This document shows positions 56,820-64,000 of a stretch of 64,000 bases of DNA, piece by piece. This DNA is from Cubamyces lactineus (lineage: Eukaryota; Basidiomycota; Agaricomycetes; Polyporales; Polyporaceae): NCBI GenBank assembly GCA_022376465.1, contig JACDTU010000024.1, positions 248,001-312,000 on the forward strand, in the 5' to 3' direction. The first letter of the stretch is position 1. Every line of letters begins with the position of its first letter. The notes below the pieces were generated by a model that saw only the letters and a list, made by a program, of their open reading frames with translations, did not search any database and had not been told where the DNA came from. Position numbers and translations under genes: made by a program.

Positions 56820-57794
56820 GTGTCGTGGACGAGGGCGGATCGGCCGTTATGCGCTGCGCTGCGTGACGGACTTTCGCTGTATACCTCGATCTACGCGGGC
56901 TTTGATGCACGGCCATCGATATTCGATACGATGCGCCACGAGCCTCTGCTTCACGCTCGCCTTCCCCTGCTTCTCTCCCGGTGTGGGTCATCGTGGCTTG
57001 GTTCCTATGTGCCTCTAGGTTCTGATGTTGTACCTGCTGGTGTTGTTGTTGTACACATAGATATTTATCCGTATGTTGGACGCGATGACGATCCTAGGGC
57101 TTGCCCAAGTATTTCTCAATGCGCTTGGCACGGACTCCATCTCGAGATGGATGGTGCATACGCTCCTGGCTTGCGCGAATTTGAACGTAGTGTGGAATGC
57201 AGATGGCGCACCTACAAAACACAACAGGGTCGTGTTGTTGGACGTTGAACACTTGTGGCTCGTGTTGGCCGTTCTCCCGTTCCTGCCCCTTCACCTTCTT
57301 TCTTCTGCCCGTATGTGAGCGAGTGCGTAGCGCGGTGAGAGCGTAGACCCGGATTGAGCGGGAGGGCCGGCCTAGTGCGTGGTGCAGTTGATGGAAGACG
57401 GATTGGACGCGTACGATGTTACTGTAGGATCTCGTCCTTTGGTGAAGACGTGTATTTGTCGAGCACTGGGTGAATGCAGGGTAGGAGAGAGGGATGCTCC
57501 CACGGGCGTGGCAGATGGAGGAGAGAGGAAGAGAGGATAGCCGCCACAGCAGCGGACACAGTGGCAGATGTTGGCCGCCCGAGTCCAGTCCCTACCACCA
57601 TCTTTCATCTTCAACCTCTTCTCGCCAGCGCACTCTACACTCTATTTATCGCATTATTCTCTGCTGTTACCCTCTGCTTTCTCTGTTGCGTACACAATTA
57701 GACACAACGTCTCGTTTTGCTAGACTCGATCGTCTGGTAGCTCTCTGCATTCAAGTTCAGCTATCCTCTCAGTCTCAGGCTCTCTGGGACGCCG
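56820..57794. other. Intergenic, 3' flank and upstream region of the LysM gene
   Basis: Short frames in the 57.0-57.3 kb region look like UTR read-through rather than genes. From about 57590 the sequence is CT-rich and leads to the ATG at 57795, as expected for a leader. Confidence 0.4.
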
Positions 57795-59714
57795 ATGCCA
57801 ACGCAGACCCGCTCCCGTTCACTAGGCCTCACTGCACACGACGCCATCCCCGATGCTCACTCTCACTCCGTTGACGACCTCCACTCCGTCTGGGGACACC
57901 ATAATCACAACCACAACCATAACCACCACCATCAACATCGCCTCCACGGAGAGGCAGACGAAGAACCAACTGTCTCCTCCTCCTCGTCCTTCTCGTCTGC
58001 TGTGAGGCGCAACGAGACGACCCCCGCGAAGAGACGGCATGCAGGCTCGGACGCTACGCCCCGCCGGGCGAGGAACGATCACGACCCATGGGCAGAGCCT
58101 AGAGACGGGCCGGGAGAGACGGCGGCCCACTCCCATGCGCGGGCGCGGACGCTCGACGGGGACGTGGGCCGGGGGACGTCGACCAGCCATCATCCGCTCA
58201 AGTCGGGGAGCGGGTCCGGGTCCGGGTCGTCGTCGAGCGAGGGCGGGCTCGTGCATAATACCCGGCCGACGATGAGGAGGCTGCTGAGTTTAGACGAGGA
58301 TGCGGGGGAGACGCGTGGACGTAGTCACGAATGGGAACGCGAGCGGGAAGGCGAGGCGAGTCTGGGGAAGGAGAGGGAGATGCTGGTCATCGTCCATGAA
58401 GTGAGTTCCTCGTTCGAGAGACTGCTCTTTCCCCAGTATCGTGATTGGATCTATGAGGTATACTATGCACAACATACTGACTCGTAGGCCTAGGTACAAC
58501 CCACCGACTCGCTCGCTGGCGTCGCGCTCAAGTATGGCATTTCCCTCGCCGACCTGCGTCGCGCGAATCAACTCTGGCCGTCCGATCCCATCCACCTCCG
58601 CGATACTCTCTACATACCCATCGACAAAGCGCGCCATATGAAGCACCTCGTCCTCGACGCTCTCCAGAACGGGGAAGTTCCCCCGCACTGCTCAGACGCT
58701 GCAGATCATCTTGATGCGTCCGCCTCCCAGTCCGCTTCTCAGAGTCGGTCTGAGCAGGCGGGGAAGTACACTCTGCGCCGTGTGCCCGCGTCTCAGCTGT
58801 CGTTCTTCCCTCCTCCGAATCAGTCCTCTCCTCCTCGCGTGCATGCCAACGGCGGACAGCCCCCACCACCCTCTTTCAACATGGGCATGGGCGCGCAGAG
58901 CCGAACTATGCCCAGCCGAAAGCCGACATCGCGCCGACCCGCGCTCCCGGTCAGCTTCTCGCGGTCACAAGACGCCGGTGGGGCGCCGTTGCAGAACGTG
59001 CTCGACCTGTTCTCGACGTCGCTGCATGCGACGGCGCACCAGCTACGGACGTACGCACAGTCGCAGAGCGCGTTATTTGCCGCCGCTGCGGCCTTTCCAA
59101 CGAAGCCGACGACTTCCGCGGTGGGTGCGGCGGCAGCGGTGGCGAGGCTCTCGATCGACTCGAATAGCGCGACGGCGTCGAGCGCGAGTGAGGATGTGGA
59201 TTGGGAACATGAGATGGAGGATATCGGCACGTCGGGATCGGGCTCGGGCTCCGGGCGGCGGCAAACTCAACGCGGACATGGGCAGGCAAGGCGGTCGAGG
59301 TCATACTCAACTTCGAGGAAGGGCGTAATGGACGGTGCGACGCTGAGGGCGCGCAAGCCGCGCGGATTGGACCCGGACGAGCGGGAGAGCGTGGAGCTGG
59401 ACTCGGTGCCGTTTGGAAGCGCGAACGGGGCGTCTGGAAGGGAAGGGCGGCGCAGGGGCAGCTGGTCTTCACAGTCGCAGTCCCAGGCTCGCGCCAGTGC
59501 TCATCCTCGCACACGGTGGGCGAGCGAGGGAAGTGGGGCAGGCGCGAATGGTCATCCGAAGCGCGTGGTACCGTACATCGCGGATGCGGTAGACGAGCGG
59601 GATAGGCATGTGGACGGGGTGGTAGTTCGGACAGCGCAGCTGGAGCCGTCCCCGGGTATGCAGCTGCCGTCTTTGCAGAGACGGAGGCCGAGCGTGAGGG
59701 AGGGGGAGTCGTGA
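57795..59714 (+). CDS. LysM-domain protein, intracellular type
   Basis: Two exons, 57795-58400 and 58494-59714, coding 608 residues. A single LysM domain at about residues 200-246 spans the intron (VHEVQPTDSLAGVALKYGIS, then LADLRRANQLW and DTLYIPID). The rest is low-complexity: a His/Asn-rich tract (HNHNHNHNHHHQH) near residue 40, a GSGSGSGSSSS tract, and a long Ser/Arg/Ala-rich C-terminus. No signal peptide or membrane helix is visible, so this is not a secreted chitin-binding LysM effector. It resembles the cytosolic LysM proteins found across eukaryotes, whose ligand is unknown. The MPTQTRSRSLG start follows a CT-rich leader. Confidence 0.85.
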
Positions 59715-61407
59715 CGGTGCTGCGTTGGAGGCAGGACTGTCGCGCACTACCACCCCTGCTATCCGTCTTTCCTCCCCATCATGCACCTCTCGCCAAGTCC
59801 CGACTGTGTACATCTCGACAGATTGGTCGCTCATTCCTCTGTTCACTCTGTGCGGCCACTGGTATCGCGTGTTCCGGTCATCAGGAAGCCATTGCAGCGG
59901 ACAGACCGCGGTCGCTCGTCCAGGACCATCCCATACCCTCGGGTGCCAGAGCATTCGCGCACTACATACCCACATACCCCGCGGCGGACGACTCGCACAT
60001 CTCCCTTGCTTATCTGCATCGCAAGCGTACAGGAATTCTGGGAACAACGGCGGTCGGCGGACGAGAGAGAGCGATGCACTGCGGCTTCGCATTCGTGATT
60101 TTGGAGATGGGATGGGGCACGTCGATGAATGGGTGGGAATCGGCAGGGAGGTCGCGGGATGGGCCGTCCCGCCCTCGATGCGTGTGTGTGGGAGGGTCGG
60201 GGAGAAGATGAGTGACGGTGAATCATGGTAGGATGGGATCAGAAAGAGGCGTTTGGGTGCGTCTGTCAGTGGGGAAGATGGATGATGAAGATGGGATTGG
60301 AAGATAAACCCAAGGACGAGGACAAGGACGAACATGACGGCGAATCCGCCCACGACTATGGACATCCTGACGGCCGGCGTATGTGATGGTTGGGAGGAGC
60401 TGCGCCGTCTCAGTGTATTCGCTCGGCCAGTGTCGGTTGTGCCAGGTATACATCGCGATTGCCTGAAGACGAAGCATGGATGACGGCACATTCGACAGCG
60501 ACCGCGATAACGCCCACGCCCAGTGGCAATGGCATCGACAGCGACGGGGCACAGCGACCAGTGCGCAGGCCAGAGATCACATGGGATCCTCGGCCACCAC
60601 TATTCAGCGACGCCTCTCTGCGGAGGGGCTAGGACGTCGCCGACGGCAATCCGTCATCGCGATTCTCACTCGTCGTCAACGGTTCCCCCAGTCACCCTTG
60701 CTCTTGTGCGAACTATGCAGGAATATCGGGGGCGTGGTGCGGTATGGCCGTCGTTCGCGGTCTGCGAGCTGCCACGCTACGCTGCTGTTACCCTTGATGG
60801 GTTCTCTAGTTCCCCCTGAGGGACGAGCCCTTCGACGGGCGACGGTCGTGCGAAGTGGCTCAGTGCTAGGGAGATACGCTGGACGATCCTGGACTACGTC
60901 TCGCTCTCAACGTTACCGTCAGGCGGATGCGGTATTTGCTATGCGCTGAAGTTCGCGTGGCGGTTTCTGCGTCGTGGCGGTTCGTGCGGTTCGCCGTGCT
61001 TCGCGGTGGACGGTTGACTCTTCGCTTGCCTCGGCATCGACTTCTCTTGTTCTCGGGATAAGTCTGGAACTCGAGCTCGGCTTGCTGGATGGATGCAATA
61101 ACCGTCATGTGTGTCGAATCGTTGCGCGTGCGCGCTCGATGTTCATCCAAGTCTCTTTGGGCGCGCGCCGTGGAGTGGCTAGAACCTCCTCATCCTTTGC
61201 ACATTCCGGACCTCCATCTGTCTTAGAGGTGTGGAACCCGGTTAGCTGACTTGCTATAGACCTCACATCATCTTCATTCTCTCTCAACACTAGGTATTCT
61301 TGGTAGATACTGTCGCCACTATTTATCGATCAGAAAGCGGAGGTGGTGAGGTGTAGGATATTAACCCATCTGGAAGGACTGCGGTTTAGCTCGCATAGGC
61401 ATTGGAT
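59715..61407. other. Intergenic with one weak minus-strand membrane ORF candidate
   Basis: A minus frame from an ATG near 60366 reads MSIVVGGFAVMFVLVLVLGFIF, one clear transmembrane helix, and stays open for about 300 codons to 59469. However, it lies opposite the LysM exon for its last 250 bp and its downstream part has no family features. A short membrane-anchored protein is possible. I see nothing else supportable. Confidence 0.35.
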
Positions 61408-63961
61408 GTATTGCTGTATGTACACATGCTACTGAAGGAACGTTGGCTCGGACGACCACGAGTGATGTCCAGTGTCCTATCGCCAGCCACTTAAAATCAC
61501 TATGGCCGAGCGTTGATTCCGATGACTTGCAACGCTCACTCGCAGAGTCCGAGCAGATTGGGGTGTTTAGGCATTGCTATAGCCATCAATACACTTGCAA
61601 GTCGGTATGGATCATTGACGTGGTGGTACAGAGCGATACACAGAACACAAAACTCGAGGACAGCAGTATGATGGAACACTAGCACTTGTATCAGCATTGG
61701 ACAGGACGGAATTGGATTCGTGAGCCATGTGCGGCCACACCTGGGCGGCGCTCAGGTGGACTTCGGGATCAGGTGATCCACGAGCATGTCGGCGCGTTCT
61801 CTGGCCTTGGTGGCTTCGGCCTTCCACACTTCGACTTCAGCCATCAGCCGCTCGGCCTCGCGTTTCCTCTCCTCCTTCTCCTTCTCGACCTCGCGCTTCC
61901 TCTCCTCCTTCTCCTTCTCGACCTCGCGTTTCCTCTCCTCCTTCTCCTGCTCAAGTTGCGCTCTTACCAGATCGACCTCGTGTTTCCTCTCCTCCTTCTC
62001 CTTCTCGACCTCGTGTTTCCTCTCCTCCTTCTCCTTCTCGAGAAGTCTCTCGAGAAAACCTCTCACTAGATTGACCTCACGCTTCCTCTCCTCCTTCTCC
62101 CTTGCGATCCGGCGCTCGTAGTATTCTCTATCAAGGGCTTGCTGCCTCAAAACGTCCGGCAGCAGGATCACAGGGACAGGCAGATTCGTGAAGCATCCCG
62201 ACGCTGTAGGCGTTGCTTCAGCGACGTGCTCACAGAAAAGCGAAAGCAATGTGAACTCACATCCAGATGATCTGCGGCTTTCGTCGTGCGTCTTCGTCAT
62301 GAGGGTCGACGTGGGCAATCCACCGCCTATCGCGCGCGCGCCATGCGAGCCGTGATGGCCGCGAGGCGACGAGGACCGAGAGCGCGCGGATTCGGGTGCG
62401 CGGATACTCACCGATTTCTTAGAGGAGTCGGACGGATCACACTCCATGTTGGGAGCAGCGATAGGCTGCATCTCCTGGGTGGCGTGTGACGCGCCGCTAT
62501 CGCCTACAAAGCAGGCGACGAGTCAGTCGCAAGTGCATGAGGAGCGCAAGTTGGAGCTACTCACCGGCTCGGCCTTGAGGGTTTGCATCTCTAGTCAACG
62601 GCGCGTGGACTGTAGCTGCAGATGCAAGTTCTGTGAGTGTGTGGATTATCGAGCCGACAGTGACAACGTACAGCGTCCGCCAGCCAGTTCATTGGGATCA
62701 GGTGCCGCATAGTCATCTGGCACGTATCGCACGTCAGAGAATGGTGTGCGTCGGATGACCCTGTCGACGATGCGCACCTTGTACTCCGCTGACCATACCC
62801 CCAGCTCTCCCAGCTACATCTCCTGCATGTGCGCCTGATCCACCAGTAGTGGCATACTCGATGGAAGTAGAACCGTCACTGGCGTTGGCTACATATCCAT
62901 GCTGCATCAGCACTGAGCAAGTGAGGATGCACACAAGATGCCAACATACCTTCGGGGTCGACGACGAGCGAGCTAGAGGATAAGTACGACAAATCACACA
63001 TATGGGCGAAATCGCTGAAGTCGCCTTCGTTGGCAATGTCTGCCAACTGTGAGAGGTGTGATGGCTCGACTCTGGGAAGTCCGTCGCTCAACTCTCTCTG
63101 CTGGCGCTCTAGACCCATCATGATACGCGCCATGAGGTTGTCCAGCTGCTTGAGTCGACCTTGTTGATCGGTGGGCATGGATCTTGCCAGTGACTTCAGA
63201 TTCTTCCGCGTGTTCTCGAGAGACTCGATGAGATTCACTAGTTCCTGGGCTTCCTTCGAGCCTGGGGCATAGGCGTCGCGGATTAATTGTACGTGTCTCG
63301 GTACCGCTTCCTCGATCCATCGGTCAAGGCTATCGTACGGATTCGCACCGGCGGCGTCCACGTGCGACACATGCGAAGGATTCGCGGCTTTGAAGGCTGC
63401 CTCGATTTTCTGCAGGAGTTCTTGCCAGCGCCGCTCAACATCCGCATCGTTGCGCTTGGTGGCAAGCAGATGGTGAGTCAGGATGCCAACCTGATAGCAG
63501 TCCAGCTGCCTCAACATCAATGGACGACGGGAATGCGGGGCATTGGGATTTCCCTGGCGTCCGTCGAGATTCTGCCCGACGAAGTCCATGATTATGCTCA
63601 ACTCGACTGTGCGGTTGTTGGTAGAGGCGGATTGGGGCATGATGGCAAGATTGCGTGGGCGGGAGGGGCGACGACGAGAGCTGAACAGATGGGGAACACG
63701 TAGCTTGAGGACGGTGAGGTGGATGTTGGGCGAGGGGTGGTCGGGATGGGTTGCGCATGCAGAGTATATATGGCCTCCGTTCATATCAATAGACGATATG
63801 CTGATGGTATCTGTGCACGAGCTGGGATGCGGTGGTGCGACTGGAACTTGTTCTGGGCGTTGTAGATCCACCAATATGGCAAGTGACTCAAAGCAACCAA
63901 CCATAAACGGATGCGTCGACGTGTCGACGTGGCTGTGCCAGTTCGTACGCGGTCACGTGAT
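61408..63961 (-). repeat. Duplicated block, copy 2 (inverted copy of 36719-39377)
   Basis: Reverse complement of the block at 36.7-39.4 kb, with the same boundaries (ATCACGTGACC end at 63961). It brackets about 22 kb together with copy 1. Confidence 0.9.
61752..63640 (-). CDS. Coiled-coil protein of unknown function, copy 2
   Basis: Exons 62950-63640, 62799-62888, 62672-62716, 62565-62615 and 61752-62503 mirror copy 1 exactly, except for a 9-nt longer exon 2 and an 87-nt shorter last exon, giving 542 residues. All splice sites and the frame are preserved, so both copies look functional and under constraint. The coiled coil again uses EKEKEERKHEVEKEKEE-type repeats and ends VDHLIPKST. In this copy the frame is open upstream to an ATG at 63904 (MVGCFESLAILVDLQ), so a longer product is possible. 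In copy 1 that upstream ATG leads only to an 8-codon uORF. No domain of known function is seen. Confidence 0.75.
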
Positions 63962-64000
63962 GCCACAATCTGGGACGCTCATCAGAATCAGGACGACTGT

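Noticed and set aside
59469..60491. 340-codon minus-strand ORF
   Set aside because: It overlaps the well-supported LysM exon and shows no family. Only its N-terminal TM segment near 60.3 kb is kept as a weak candidate.

Overview
The window looks like nuclear DNA of an agaricomycete basidiomycete, possibly a polypore. Genes are split by many short introns (about 50-75 bp) with GT..AG ends and CTAAC/CTGAC-like branch sites. Several genes have pyrimidine-rich leaders. The family mix is typical of mushrooms: several DUF6534-type membrane proteins, a fungal kinase-like protein, a GMC oxidoreductase and a chromodomain Gypsy retrotransposon. No species call is possible from sequence alone.

Left third (1-19.6 kb). 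A gene cut by the window edge (DUF6532-like, tentative) is followed by a 5'-truncated gene copy. That copy abuts a palindromic GGTTCCAAC repeat with tRNA-like A and B boxes. A nearly complete Gypsy chromovirus (4187-12434) comes next. It has gag, protease, RT, RNase H, integrase and chromodomain, but is broken by TGA codons. It also carries an unusual block of four tightly packed ORFs between pol and the 3' LTR. Three of these encode small membrane proteins and one encodes a 434-residue coiled-coil protein with two PPPY motifs. After the element come a kinase-like gene, an intact relative of the truncated gene, the AP-1 mu adaptin gene, and a divergently transcribed PQ-loop membrane protein gene.

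Middle (19.6-36.5 kb). Two related DUF6534 genes lie in opposite orientation, with an unrecognised gene and a long Ser-rich disordered protein between them. Then come an aromatic aminotransferase, an intron-containing tRNA-Arg(TCG), and a 1.5-kb element with 354-bp, almost perfect terminal inverted repeats.

Right (36.7-64 kb). A five-exon coiled-coil gene occurs twice in inverted orientation (36.7-39.4 and 61.4-64.0 kb), bracketing about 22 kb. The enclosed genes are a mitochondrial enoyl-CoA hydratase, a GMC oxidoreductase, a hotdog thioesterase, a third DUF6534 protein and a LysM protein. Hydratase and thioesterase could both serve acyl-CoA metabolism, but nothing shows co-regulation. Gene-poor stretches at 22-26, 28.6-30, 45.8-48.2 and 49.2-55.1 kb contain little I can support.

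The best candidate for something undescribed is the post-pol ORF block of the retrotransposon, together with its predicted self-priming site and -1 frameshift signal.
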